From the NCBI GenBank assembly GCA_036343635.1, contig JAYYVF010000020.1, forward strand, positions 39,965 through 103,964: 64,000 nt of DNA, written 5' to 3'. The notes under the pieces are model-generated. The model saw only the letters and a program-made list of their open reading frames with translations. It had not been told where the DNA came from and did no database searches. The DNA comes from GCA-2693325 sp036343635 (GTDB taxonomy: Bacteria > Latescibacterota > UBA2968 > UBA8231). Each line of letters begins with the position of its first letter. Within the stretch, counting starts at the first letter, position 1. Positions 45,824-55,163 of the stretch are shown here, piece by piece. The position numbers and the translations under genes were made by a program.

Positions 45824-47071
45824 ATGTCGGCTGGTAAATCAATTCAAGCTAATGGCCGAAAATATTATTTACCGAAAAGATGCGCTGTCGTTATCTGTTT
45901 GGACGGAAGTGAACCCGAATACATTGATGTTGCAATTAACAATGGCCTAATGCCTAACCTCGCTGAAATCTGTGATACTGGTACAAAAAGGGTAGCATAT
46001 TCCGCTATGCCGTCTTTTACAAATCCAAACAATATGTCAATCGCTACCGGTAGTCCCCCTTCAGTGCACGGCATCTGCGGTAATTATCTACTAGACCCCG
46101 AAACAAACAATGAAGTAATGATGAACGACGTTCGATTTCTACGGTGCCCGACTCTTTTTTCGAAATTTTCTGACGCAGGAGCACGTGTCGCTGTTATCAC
46201 TGCCAAGGATAAGCTTCGCGATCTTCTCGGGGCTGGCCTTTCTTTCGCACAGCATACTGCAATCTGTTTTTCTTCGGAGCAGGCTGACAAAACGACGTTG
46301 CCAAGCAACGGCATTGATAGTGCAAGTAAATGGCTGAATAAACCTGTTCCCAACGTTTACTCTGCAGATCTCTCGGAATTTGTGCTCGCTGCAGGAGTGA
46401 AACTTGCCCAAGAATGGCATCCCAATGTTATGTATCTCTCAACAACGGACTATATCCAACACAAATTTTCCCCCTACGAAACTGAGGCCCAACAATTTTA
46501 TTCGATGATTGATAATTATATCGGCGAGTTAAATGAGATCGGGGTAGCGCTTGTAATAACTGCAGATCATGGAATGAAACCAAAACATGATTCAGATGGG
46601 AGACCAATTGTTATTTATGTCCAAGATCTTTTGGATGACTGGCTGGGTATTCAAAAAGCACGCGTTATATTACCTATTACGGATCCGTATGTAGTACACC
46701 ACGGAGCTTTAGGGTCATTTGCTACAGCCTACCTATCCAAAGACACAGATATTCCCTCGGTCATCAGCAGACTGTCAAAGACTGGAGGTATTCAGAAGGT
46801 CCTGTCGCGCGAAGAGGCCTGCAATGAATACGAATTACCGGTAGACCGCATAGGTGACGTTGTTATCGTTTCCGAAAATAACGTGACAATCGGGACTTCA
46901 TTAGACCGTCATGATCTTGAGGCTCTCAAGGAACCACTACGTAGCCACGGCGGGATATCAGAACAAAGAGTACCATTTATTATGAATAGCAAGATTGATA
47001 TTCATAATACACCGAAACTTAGGAATTTCGATGCATTTTACTACGCTACACAGATAGCACAAACCAATTAA
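45824..47071 (+). CDS. phnA: phosphonoacetate hydrolase
   Basis: 415 residues of the alkaline-phosphatase/nucleotide pyrophosphatase superfamily. The two-zinc site is complete: VICLDGSEPEY (Asp), MPSFTNPNN (Thr nucleophile), STTDYIQHKFSP (Asp, His), ITADHGMKPKHD (Asp-His) and RSHGGISEQRVPF (His). PhnA cleaves the C-P bond of phosphonoacetate to acetate and phosphate. It lies 34 bases after phnW and 31 before phnY, completing the PhnW-PhnY-PhnA route of phosphonate degradation. The alternative phosphonatase PhnX is absent. Confidence 0.92.
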   Translation: MSAGKSIQANGRKYYLPKRCAVVICLDGSEPEYIDVAINNGLMPNLAEICDTGTKRVAYSAMPSFTNPNNMSIATGSPPSVHGICGNYLLDPETNNEVMMNDVRFLRCPTLFSKFSDAGARVAVITAKDKLRDLLGAGLSFAQHTAICFSSEQADKTTLPSNGIDSASKWLNKPVPNVYSADLSEFVLAAGVKLAQEWHPNVMYLSTTDYIQHKFSPYETEAQQFYSMIDNYIGELNEIGVALVITADHGMKPKHDSDGRPIVIYVQDLLDDWLGIQKARVILPITDPYVVHHGALGSFATAYLSKDTDIPSVISRLSKTGGIQKVLSREEACNEYELPVDRIGDVVIVSENNVTIGTSLDRHDLEALKEPLRSHGGISEQRVPFIMNSKIDIHNTPKLRNFDAFYYATQIAQTN

Positions 47072-47102
47072 TTTTTTACACTATTTTTAATGGGAATTAC
47101 TT

Positions 47103-48551
47103 ATGTCTCGTGATCATATTCGACACGAATCTATGCGCATCGGTGGAGAAAAAATCCAGACGAAAAACCTAATTGATATTACCAATCCATTTACCGAAAG
47201 AGTAATCGGAACCGTTCCGGCGGCAGAGATAAGTCATGTTGCACATGCCTTCGATATTGCTAGCAACTACAAACCTCGATTAACCCGCTATGAACGCCAA
47301 CAAATCCTATTTCGAACTGCCGAATTGATTCAAAAACGTCAAGAGGAAATTGCACATTGGCTCTCACTTGAACTAGGAATTTGTATACAACATTCGCTTT
47401 ATGAAACGAATCGTTCCTACGATGTTTTCACTCTCGCAGGACAACTGGCAATTCAAGATGACGGACAAATTTTTTCCTGTGACTTGACTCCGCAGGGTAA
47501 AAGCCGAAAAATCTACACAAAACGTGAACCTGTTCGTGCCATTTCAGCAATTACACCATTCAACCATCCGCTAAATATGGTAGCCCATAAAATTGCTCCT
47601 TCAATAGCAACCAACAACTGTTTGGTTTGTAAACCTACCGAGCTCACACCGCTAACTGCTATAACTCTTGCCGACATTCTTTACGAAGCCGGCCTTCCCC
47701 ACGAAATGTTTCAGATTGTAACCGGTTGGCCGGATGAAATTGGAAAAGAAATGGTTACCAATGGCAATGTCGACATCGTAACCTTTACCGGAGGTGTGGA
47801 CGTCGGAAAATTAATAGCACAAAATGCTTGTAACAAACGGTTAGCTTTAGAATTAGGGGGTAACGACCCATTCATCATACTAAACGATCTCAGTCAGCCT
47901 GAACTCGTTAAAGCGGCCTCCGTTGCAGTTGCAGGATCTACGGGCAATTCTGGACAAAGATGTACGGCAATCAAACGTATTTTAGCTCAAGAGAGTATCG
48001 CAGATGATTTGGTGATATCAATAGTGGAACAGGCTAAAAAAATCAACTATGGCGATCCGATGGACAAAGAGACTCAGTTGGGTTGCGTAATAAACGCAGA
48101 TTCAGCAGAATTGTTCGAGAACCGGGTTTTAAAAGCAGAAAGATTAGGCGCAAAAATCTTGTACCATCCGGGCCGTCAAGGTGCCTTGTTGCCCCCAATA
48201 GTTGTCGATTTCGTCCCGCCAGATTGCGAATTGGTTCAAACAGAAACCTTTGGGCCAGTGATACCAATCATACGCGTTCCTGATGACGACGATTCGGTAA
48301 TCAATATTTCCAATAGCACGCCTTACGGTCTATCCTCGGGTGTCTGTACAAATAATATAAACCGCGCGATTAAGTATATTGAAGGACTCGACGTGGGCAC
48401 CGTAAACATTTGGGAACAACCTGGTTATCGAATTGAAATGTCCCCATTTGGTGGAATTAAGAATTCAGGCAATGGGGTAAAAGAAGGTATAGTGGAAGCA
48501 ATGAAATTCTATACAAATGTAAAAACATATTCGTTCCCATGGCTTAGTTAA
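47103..48551 (+). CDS. phnY: phosphonoacetaldehyde dehydrogenase (aldehyde dehydrogenase family)
   Basis: 482 residues. ALDH motifs: ISAITPFNHPLNMVAHKIAP (coenzyme region), LALELGGNDPFIIL (catalytic Glu), GSTGNSGQRCTAIKRI (nucleophile Cys), ETFGPVIPIIRV near the C-terminus. Between PhnA and two unknown genes, it is best read as PhnY, oxidising phosphonoacetaldehyde to phosphonoacetate with NAD. Length and motifs are normal for the family; the name rests on gene context with phnW and phnA. Confidence 0.9.
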   Translation: MSRDHIRHESMRIGGEKIQTKNLIDITNPFTERVIGTVPAAEISHVAHAFDIASNYKPRLTRYERQQILFRTAELIQKRQEEIAHWLSLELGICIQHSLYETNRSYDVFTLAGQLAIQDDGQIFSCDLTPQGKSRKIYTKREPVRAISAITPFNHPLNMVAHKIAPSIATNNCLVCKPTELTPLTAITLADILYEAGLPHEMFQIVTGWPDEIGKEMVTNGNVDIVTFTGGVDVGKLIAQNACNKRLALELGGNDPFIILNDLSQPELVKAASVAVAGSTGNSGQRCTAIKRILAQESIADDLVISIVEQAKKINYGDPMDKETQLGCVINADSAELFENRVLKAERLGAKILYHPGRQGALLPPIVVDFVPPDCELVQTETFGPVIPIIRVPDDDDSVINISNSTPYGLSSGVCTNNINRAIKYIEGLDVGTVNIWEQPGYRIEMSPFGGIKNSGNGVKEGIVEAMKFYTNVKTYSFPWLS

Positions 48552-48591
48552 GCTCACAATTTAATGTCGATGTAAAAAACAGAAATATAAA

Positions 48592-49263
48592 ATGCATACG
48601 AGTACACAGATCTCTTTGATGGATTTTTCGATAAGGGATGTCCAAAAAAATATTGAAGTCGACTTTGATAAATTCTGCCCCAACTATTATTCGCGCGATC
48701 GGATCGCGGTAATAAACCTCGAACCCAATGAGGGTCTTTTAGGAGCTAGTCGCACTCTCTTCACTTTTACCGCGGCCTTTTATGAGTCGCTACGTTCCAC
48801 GAACAAACCCTTTTTCAATTATCCACAACATTTTACACTCTTTGTGGGTGGTGAAAATCCCATCCCTGAAAAAGACACGAAACCTTGGACCATGTTAGAT
48901 GTCTGGCCGAATTCACAGTGGTTCCATTGTGAAAACAATGTTGACTCACTGTTACAAACTTTATTTGATCTTCAAGTAAATCGTATCATATGGCCTGCTG
49001 AATGGAAACCAACAGACTGCCGTCCAAACTTACCAGATACCTTGTACAAAATTTTATTTAATCGCTTAGATGAGATTTTTTTCTACGATAGTAAAACTGC
49101 AGAAATCAACATATCAATAAGTGGGAAAAGTTATGATTTTTGGCATGAAGCCGTTAGCCATGCTCCAGAATCTAAATTTGGCTTCCACCCGTTTGATTCA
49201 TTACACAGCAGAAAACCCAAAACACTTTTTTCGCTCTGCGGAATTGACATAGAGTTACTTTGA
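48592..49263 (+). CDS. hypothetical protein in the phosphonate cluster
   Basis: 223 residues, soluble, no signal peptide and no motif I recognise. Aromatic-rich stretches (FCPNYYSRDRIAVINLEPNEG, WTMLDVWPNSQWFHCE, RIIWPAEWKPTD) suggest a compact alpha/beta fold. It starts 40 bases after phnY without a clear Shine-Dalgarno; an in-frame ATG at 48619 is also possible. Same strand and tight spacing make it probably co-transcribed with phnW-phnA-phnY. Function unknown. Confidence 0.65.
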   Translation: MHTSTQISLMDFSIRDVQKNIEVDFDKFCPNYYSRDRIAVINLEPNEGLLGASRTLFTFTAAFYESLRSTNKPFFNYPQHFTLFVGGENPIPEKDTKPWTMLDVWPNSQWFHCENNVDSLLQTLFDLQVNRIIWPAEWKPTDCRPNLPDTLYKILFNRLDEIFFYDSKTAEINISISGKSYDFWHEAVSHAPESKFGFHPFDSLHSRKPKTLFSLCGIDIELL

Positions 49264-49272
49264 GAAAAAAAT

Positions 49273-50013
49273 ATGCGTTGGTTATCTATTACAATCCTGA
49301 TTGTTTCTGCCATATTTTTTCTATTTTGGTCGGTATTAGCCGAACCAATCCCCGAGGGTGAGGAGGGGGTAGAGGCCGAGAATCTAACAGACCTAATACT
49401 CAAAGACATAAATTACGAAGCATGGTTACACACTGGTGCAATCGAATGGACGTTTCGAGAAAGACGCAGTCATCTATGGGATCGAGAACGGCATTTGGCA
49501 CGCCTTAATTGGAACGACTGTATATCCTGGATTGATTTATCAACTAAGCTTGGAAAGGTGAAATGTGGAAAATATTTTCTGCCTATTTCGGAAGCCAAAG
49601 AGAAGATAGATGAAGCATGGGAAATATGGGCAAATGATTCCTTTTGGTTAAATCCTTTGGCCAAGTTGCGTGACGAAGGTACTATCAGAAAAATTGTCAA
49701 AATTCCAAATATTTCACCCTCCCTACTGGTTACCTACAGAAGCGGAGGCATAACTCCCGGCGACAGTTATCTCTGGAAAACCGATTCAACAGGACATGTC
49801 ATAGCCTGTCAGATGTGGGTACAAATATTACCTCTTGGAGGAATGCACTTTACATGGGAGGAATGGAGCACGCTATCTACAGGAGCCAGAATTTCCTCTG
49901 AACACAAAGGATTTGTATCTGTAAATCTGACAAACATTAAGGCTGCACATAGTCTTAAATCCCTCTACCCAAATGAAGATCCATTCATTTACTTATTAGA
50001 TACTGGGCATTGA
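49273..50013 (+). CDS. hypothetical secreted protein
   Basis: 246 residues. An N-terminal hydrophobic segment (LSITILIVSAIFFLFWSVLA) serves as a signal peptide or anchor. The mature part is rich in Trp (EIWANDSFWLNP, GTIRKIVKIPNISP, YRSGGITPGDSYLWKTD) and looks like an incomplete beta-barrel lipoprotein-carrier-type fold, but I recognise no family. It follows the previous unknown gene by nine bases. Likely acts in the periplasm. Confidence 0.65.
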   Translation: MRWLSITILIVSAIFFLFWSVLAEPIPEGEEGVEAENLTDLILKDINYEAWLHTGAIEWTFRERRSHLWDRERHLARLNWNDCISWIDLSTKLGKVKCGKYFLPISEAKEKIDEAWEIWANDSFWLNPLAKLRDEGTIRKIVKIPNISPSLLVTYRSGGITPGDSYLWKTDSTGHVIACQMWVQILPLGGMHFTWEEWSTLSTGARISSEHKGFVSVNLTNIKAAHSLKSLYPNEDPFIYLLDTGH

Positions 50014-50099
50014 ATATTGCTTTGCTTTAACTTCGGCGCTAATTTTTCGGTAAGTGAATTTCGGTTTAGTATCTTGTTTGAGAAATTATGTCAGTCTAA

Positions 50100-50414
50100 A
50101 AAAAAATAACAGAAAACGATTCTACTGCAGCCCTAGAGAAAACAGCTCTGGATGAGCGTTTCATAACTTTATTCATGGACGAGAATGCGCAGGAACGTCT
50201 TGAGGCACAGGAACTAAGACAGTTGGTCCATCGAGCGATGAATGAACTTAGTGACCTCGAATTTAAGGTGATTGAATCAAGGTATCAGTATAAAAAATCC
50301 CCTGGACAAGCCGCATACAGAATAGGAATAACTCGCGAAGAGCTACTTGAATTGGAAGAAAGTGCATTGGATAGACTAAGGAGTGCATTAACAAAATGGC
50401 AGAGGAGCCCTTGA
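50100..50414 (+). CDS. sigma-70 region 4-like mini-protein with uncertain start
   Basis: The frame is open from 50100 to 50414. ATG 50175 would give 79 residues, but the region upstream (ALEKTALDERFITLFMDENAQERLEAQELRQLV) reads as the same helical protein. The part LSDLEFKVIESRYQYKKSPGQAAYRIGITREELLELEESALDRLRSAL (in pieces) is a region 4-like helix-turn-helix that would contact a minus-35 box or act as a regulator. Regions 2 and 3 are absent. An in-frame ATG at 50088 (ATG TCA GTC) is followed at once by TAA, beside a run of nine A. So this is either a gene with an unusual start, a nonsense mutant, or affected by a sequence error. It overlaps lnt by 19 bases. Confidence 0.5.
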   Translation, partial: KKITENDSTAALEKTALDERFITLFMDENAQERLEAQELRQLVHRAMNELSDLEFKVIESRYQYKKSPGQAAYRIGITREELLELEESALDRLRSALTKWQRSP

Positions 50415-51949
50415 CCTTTAAAATTTACAACCTCCTTTCTCGCTATAAATGGTTTACTGCTGCTATAAGTTCCGGCCTGTTATATTGCCTCAGCATTCCA
50501 AAATTCAATCTTAGTATTCTTGCTTTCCTCGCCCTAACGCCATTAGCTTATTTTGCCCCTAAATTAGATTCTAGGACAAGTTGGAAAATGGGTTGGTTAG
50601 CAGGCATTGTTGCGGCTATTGGACGCACCTATTGGATAACGGAAACCCTCCAACTTTATGGCCACTTACCTCTGTCTTTAGCCATCTTTACTAACGGTCT
50701 CCTCATACTCTATATTGGCATGTATACTGGTTTTTTTGCATGGCTTTATCGTGAACTTTATAGCAATTCATTAATATATCCAGTAATTGGAGCCTCGTTA
50801 TGGATACTTCTGGAATGGGTACAGAGCTGGATGATAAGCGGCTTTCCGTGGTTCCTAATAGGATATACCCAGTTCCAAAACTTAGCTTTCGCACAAAATG
50901 CCTCCATCGTAGGCATCTATGGCTTAAGCTTCTTAGTAGTTGCAATTAGCATTTACCTCGCTCGAGCAATCAATAATCAAATTTCTATGCGTTTTATTCT
51001 ATCAGCTATCTCTTTAATAATTCTTAGTCACGCCTGGTTAATAATAAATATCCAGAGCACCGAAAAAACGGACACACAATCACTAAAGGTCGGCGTTGTT
51101 CAAGGAAATATTTCTCAAGATCGAAAATGGAATGGAGACCAACTCACCTGGACAACCAATCATTACGTCTCCCTAACAAGAGAATTGGCAGAAAGCAACC
51201 CAGACCTAATAGTACATCCAGAAACAGCATTACCGTATTACTTTAATGACAGCACTTATGCACACTATTCAAAGAAAATACGGAACTTAGTTCGAGAAAT
51301 ACAAATCCCACTTTTAGTAGGCAGTTTACAGGGAAGCGGTAACAAATCTAACCCAATCTACAACAGAGCGTTCATGTTAGACAAGGCCGGAGATACCAAT
51401 GGATATGCAGATAAAGTTCATTTAGTGCCATTCGGCGAATACCTGCCATTCCCTGCTTTTTTCGGTTACCTTGATGAATTAACAGCCCAAAGCGGACAAT
51501 TCACACCCGGATTAAAACACAATGTGCTTTCAGTTCCAGAATCAACTGGACGGGCTGGAATCTTTATCTGCTACGAATCTATCTTTCCAGAAATAACTCG
51601 GGGCCTAGTCTTAGATGGAGCGAACTTTCTAATAAACACTACAAATGATGCATGGTTTGGACAAACTGCCGCACCTGAGCAACATTTTGCGATGAGCGTA
51701 ATAAGAGCAATTGAAACTCGACGAAGCGTAGTACGTACTGCGAATACTGGTATTTCCGGCATAATCGATCCTACCGGTCAGATTATCAATTCAACTGAAT
51801 TGGAAGAAACAGCAGTATTCACCAAAAGGATAGGCTTACGATCTGATAAAACTTTTTACGTTCGTCATGGAAACTGGATTTTAGTTCTTAGTGCTATTGC
51901 CGTAGCAATACATATATTTTTTCGTCTAAAGAAATTAACGCCGCTATAA
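50396..51949 (+). CDS. lnt: apolipoprotein N-acyltransferase
   Basis: 517 residues. Six or seven N-terminal membrane helices precede a carbon-nitrogen-hydrolase domain with the full triad: VHPETALPYYF (Glu), YADKVHLVPFGEYLP (Lys) and IFICYESIFPE (Cys). Lnt adds the third acyl chain to lipoproteins at the periplasmic face of the inner membrane, in line with the many lipobox proteins in this window and a diderm envelope. It overlaps the end of the sigma-like frame and ends 11 bases before a convergent gene. Confidence 0.93.
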   Translation: MAEEPLTFKIYNLLSRYKWFTAAISSGLLYCLSIPKFNLSILAFLALTPLAYFAPKLDSRTSWKMGWLAGIVAAIGRTYWITETLQLYGHLPLSLAIFTNGLLILYIGMYTGFFAWLYRELYSNSLIYPVIGASLWILLEWVQSWMISGFPWFLIGYTQFQNLAFAQNASIVGIYGLSFLVVAISIYLARAINNQISMRFILSAISLIILSHAWLIINIQSTEKTDTQSLKVGVVQGNISQDRKWNGDQLTWTTNHYVSLTRELAESNPDLIVHPETALPYYFNDSTYAHYSKKIRNLVREIQIPLLVGSLQGSGNKSNPIYNRAFMLDKAGDTNGYADKVHLVPFGEYLPFPAFFGYLDELTAQSGQFTPGLKHNVLSVPESTGRAGIFICYESIFPEITRGLVLDGANFLINTTNDAWFGQTAAPEQHFAMSVIRAIETRRSVVRTANTGISGIIDPTGQIINSTELEETAVFTKRIGLRSDKTFYVRHGNWILVLSAIAVAIHIFFRLKKLTPL

Positions 51950-51960
51950 CGTAAGGTCTC

Positions 51961-52740
51961 TCAAGCATCAAAAATTACAGGGCATACAGAAAGATCGTCA
52001 ATATATTCCGTTAGTCCTTCGCGTAAATCATCCTTCGGTGCCGACTTTTCTGTTCGCAAATGCACAGCAAGACTTCTTCGAGGATTAGAGGAGGTGTTTG
52101 GTCCACTACCGTGCAAAGTATGAAGATTGTGACAACTTACACCACCCGGTCTAACAACTGCTGGTTTCTCAAGCCACTCTACCCCTTTCGGGATTTCAAT
52201 AGTATGACGTAAACCGTCTAAATTTTGCGCAAAAAAATCCCCTGCATCTAAGTTTCCCCACGTATGTGATCCTTGAATAAATCGCATAGGACCAGCATCT
52301 AAACACACGTCGCTAAGAGCCACCCAAGCCGTAAAAAGCTCACTATTCTCTTCCCAAGCTCCCCAATATTGACGATCTTGGTGCCACCCAATATTTACCG
52401 TTTCAGCATCCAGAGAGGTCGGAGGCTTATACAGCAGCTGGACCCACCATACTTGAATCCACGAAGCCCCTACCACATCTGCGACCCAGTTACCAAGTTT
52501 CGGATATTTAATTAGTTCCATGATGGCACTGTTGGCCCGCTGAGGCATTTCGATTTTACACAACGCCTTAGGATTGTCACCGGGACTCCAAGGAGACGGA
52601 TTTGGAGCCTGTCCAGTATCATATTCCCCTTTTCTAACAAGATCCATCCCTTTTACGGCATCTTCTGTAATCTGTTCGGGCAGTATAGAATCTTCCGAAA
52701 TATAAAAACCATCACGAACATACGATTCCGTCTTACTCAT
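51961..52740 (-). CDS. phytanoyl-CoA dioxygenase-family protein (PhyH)
   Basis: 259 residues. N-terminal YVRDGFYISEDSILPEQIT; iron-site motif IGWHQDRQYWG (H-x-D), distal histidine region HNLHTLHGSGPN and the RRSLAVHLR arginine. An Fe(II)/2-oxoglutarate oxygenase of unknown substrate. The ATG at 52740 overlaps the upstream Gfo/Idh stop as ATGA with AAAGGG upstream, and is preferred to a longer start at 52767. Last gene of the PhyH-Gfo/Idh-DapA-cupin operon; it may hydroxylate an intermediate of the same pathway. Paralogue of 39043-39780. Confidence 0.82.
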   Translation of the reverse strand: MSKTESYVRDGFYISEDSILPEQITEDAVKGMDLVRKGEYDTGQAPNPSPWSPGDNPKALCKIEMPQRANSAIMELIKYPKLGNWVADVVGASWIQVWWVQLLYKPPTSLDAETVNIGWHQDRQYWGAWEENSELFTAWVALSDVCLDAGPMRFIQGSHTWGNLDAGDFFAQNLDGLRHTIEIPKGVEWLEKPAVVRPGGVSCHNLHTLHGSGPNTSSNPRRSLAVHLRTEKSAPKDDLREGLTEYIDDLSVCPVIFDA

Positions 52741-53843
52741 ATCGAAACCCTTTCTATCTGGACCCAACGACGTTCTTTAACAGCTAATAAAATCGCATCG
52801 GCCACGGCTTGAGCTCGCATCCCGTGATAAAAAGAAGGTACACATTCACGGTTTTCCCTAATTGCACTCACGAATTCCCATGCCTGATCGTAACGAAAAG
52901 TAGCAATCGGATCTCCCTCAGATGGATTTCTGGGGGAGCCCGGACGCTTCAAAAATTCCTCAGGGACCGGCAAGACCTCATAGGGTTCACCTCGTCGCCC
53001 AAATAAGATTTCATGAGGAGAATGAAGCCGATATACTACCGAACCATTAGTTCCATTTAATTCGGCTTGATCGTGATCGCCAGCCGGACCAAACCCCTTT
53101 GAAAGCTTTCCCATCTCGAACACACCGGTGGTTCCCCCTTCGAATTCAGCAATCCACGACACCCAATCCTCAACGTCCTGAGCTCGACACGAGGAGCCAT
53201 CTGGCATTCTTTCGCGTTCTAACAATTGTTTTGCTCCGGCACAAAGCTCCATAATGGGCCCTAACAAATCCTCCGCAAAATCAATCCTATGAATTCCCAT
53301 ATCTCCAAGTTCACCAGATCCAGCCATATTTTTGTATTGACGCCAACCAATACCCTCTTCTCCCCAGTCCTGTAACCGTTGGAAGCGGGCGTGCCGAATG
53401 GTACCCAGTTCACCCCTCTGCACCAAATCCCGAATAAAATTCAGCGCGGGTACAAATCGATAGGTAAACGCGGTCATATGTCGCAAACCTGACCTCTTGG
53501 CTGTCTCGTAAAGTTCCTGGGTCTCTTGGTAATTCATACCCAATGGCTTCTCACATAAAACATGAGATTCTGATTTCAATGCTTTGTCTATCAATGTTTT
53601 ATGAAAAACATTTGGAGTGGCTATGGCAACAGCATCTGGACTTACTTTTTCGAAAAACTCATCCGCATCTGCGAAGGATTTATCAATCTTCCAATCATTC
53701 TGTCGAGCACGGCGCAGTTGATCGTTCGGCTCACAAATTCCAACAATCTCCACTTCCGGTATACGTTTAAATCCAGGATAATGAACAGCATCACAAACTC
53801 CACCAACTCCTATTAAACCAACACGTATTTTTTCTTGATTCAT
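52737..53843 (-). CDS. Gfo/Idh/MocA-family oxidoreductase
   Basis: 368 residues. Rossmann N-terminus VGLIGVGGVCDAVHYPGF, the family motif CEKPLGMNY (about residue 95), and GDMGIHRIDFAEDLLGP in the C-terminal domain. Typical NAD-dependent sugar or inositol dehydrogenase. It overlaps both neighbours by four bases (ATGA), so it is tightly coupled to the DapA-like and PhyH genes. Probably oxidises a sugar or polyol intermediate of the same catabolic route. Confidence 0.88.
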   Translation of the reverse strand: MNQEKIRVGLIGVGGVCDAVHYPGFKRIPEVEIVGICEPNDQLRRARQNDWKIDKSFADADEFFEKVSPDAVAIATPNVFHKTLIDKALKSESHVLCEKPLGMNYQETQELYETAKRSGLRHMTAFTYRFVPALNFIRDLVQRGELGTIRHARFQRLQDWGEEGIGWRQYKNMAGSGELGDMGIHRIDFAEDLLGPIMELCAGAKQLLERERMPDGSSCRAQDVEDWVSWIAEFEGGTTGVFEMGKLSKGFGPAGDHDQAELNGTNGSVVYRLHSPHEILFGRRGEPYEVLPVPEEFLKRPGSPRNPSEGDPIATFRYDQAWEFVSAIRENRECVPSFYHGMRAQAVADAILLAVKERRWVQIERVSI

Positions 53844-54763
53844 CCTATCCTCTCTGTTACAAACGCTTGTTCAAGTCTTAATATTTCACTCAACATTTCT
53901 TGTAATCTCGGAATATCTTCGTCGGAAACCTCTTCTGCAAACGGAACCACAGGTCCAGCTGCCAGCCCAGCATAATTCATTGCAGAATGCAGGGCTGACC
54001 CACTATATCGAGCCTGCTTCTCTCCCCGAAAATCCTCGAAAGGTACCAGAGTCGACCGAATTTCCTCTGCCCCATTTAGATCTCCCGATCGAAAACAATT
54101 TAACATCGTTAAACTTGTCTGTGGTACAAAATTAGCCATTCCAGAACTGTAACCAACTGCCCCCGCCTTTAAGTATTCAAGAGCGGGATCTTCAGCCATC
54201 CCGCACAAAAGCGCAGCATTGGAATTTACCTGTTCAACTATGGTATCAAAAGTTCCTATATCATCGACAGCATATTTCAAACCGACTACCCCATCCAGTT
54301 TACAAAGCCCGACAATCTGTTTGATAGGCATAATATCCAAACGCCGTTGATATATTACGACAGGCAGGTTAACCCGTTCGATGATCTGTTGCATACCTAT
54401 ATCAACACCTTTAGCAGAAGCGGGCCCAACGATGGGCATTATCATTACGCCTGACACACCCACTGATTGTGCAATATGCCCCATCTCAAGACTATGCCCA
54501 AAACCTGGCCCGATTCCTGGAACAACCGTAGCTTTATCCCCGACTGTTTCAACAACAGTAGCTACACATTCTTCATATTCGGCCAACGTTGCATCATAAA
54601 CCAGTCCGGTACCACACATTGGCATGATACACTGTATACCCCGTTTCAATAAAAATTCGCAATTAGCCCGAATACCCGAAATATCCAAATTACCCTCAGA
54701 ATCCCTCGGAGTAATCGTAACAACAAGTACAGTTTCACACTCTTTTACAGTTAATTCCCGCAT
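53840..54763 (-). CDS. dihydrodipicolinate synthase/N-acetylneuraminate lyase-family aldolase
   Basis: 307 residues of the class I aldolase DapA/NanA family. TPRDSEGNLDISGIRANCEFLLKRGIQ and MCGTGL (threonine loop) start the barrel; VVIYQRR holds the conserved Tyr, and GLKYAVDD the Schiff-base lysine. The operon context (oxidoreductase, oxygenase, cupin) points to a keto-acid aldolase or dehydratase in sugar-acid breakdown rather than lysine synthesis. Shine-Dalgarno AAGGAAA lies upstream of ATG 54763. Confidence 0.85.
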   Translation of the reverse strand: MRELTVKECETVLVVTITPRDSEGNLDISGIRANCEFLLKRGIQCIMPMCGTGLVYDATLAEYEECVATVVETVGDKATVVPGIGPGFGHSLEMGHIAQSVGVSGVMIMPIVGPASAKGVDIGMQQIIERVNLPVVIYQRRLDIMPIKQIVGLCKLDGVVGLKYAVDDIGTFDTIVEQVNSNAALLCGMAEDPALEYLKAGAVGYSSGMANFVPQTSLTMLNCFRSGDLNGAEEIRSTLVPFEDFRGEKQARYSGSALHSAMNYAGLAAGPVVPFAEEVSDEDIPRLQEMLSEILRLEQAFVTERIG

Positions 54764-54800
54764 AATTGATTTCCTTTTGTTAGACTATTCAAAATATTGA

Positions 54801-55163
54801 TTATTCCAACACTCTCGATTCGGTATATGCGTTATAGCGTTGTCTGTAATCTTCTCGTGGTGGAGAAAAAATATCTAGGACTTTACAAGGCCCCGTCTCT
54901 ATTTTACCCCAATGAATAACATTCGGTGGTATTATAAATCCAGCACCTGGTCTACATAAACGTTCTTCTTCACCTATCCGAAACAATAATGCCCCCTCTA
55001 ATATCAGACCAGCCTGCTCATGAGGATGGCTATGCTCTGCAACTTCAGCCCCCTCATCTAGATCCAAAAAAGAAAGCATAAGCTTTTCACCCGAAGCAAT
55101 CGCCCCTACTATCCCTGGAAACAATTCGAACGATGGCAGATCGTCTGGATTTATAAATGGCAT
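54801..55163 (-). CDS. cupin-domain protein
   Basis: 120 residues, a single small beta-barrel. Metal-binding motif 1 appears as AEHSHPHEQAGLILEGAL (His-His-Glu), motif 2 as PPNVIHWGKIE (His). May bind iron or act as an isomerase or sensor. It is the first gene of the operon that continues with the DapA-like aldolase 37 bases on. AAGGAG lies about 11 bases before ATG 55163. Confidence 0.85.
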   Translation of the reverse strand: MPFINPDDLPSFELFPGIVGAIASGEKLMLSFLDLDEGAEVAEHSHPHEQAGLILEGALLFRIGEEERLCRPGAGFIIPPNVIHWGKIETGPCKVLDIFSPPREDYRQRYNAYTESRVLE

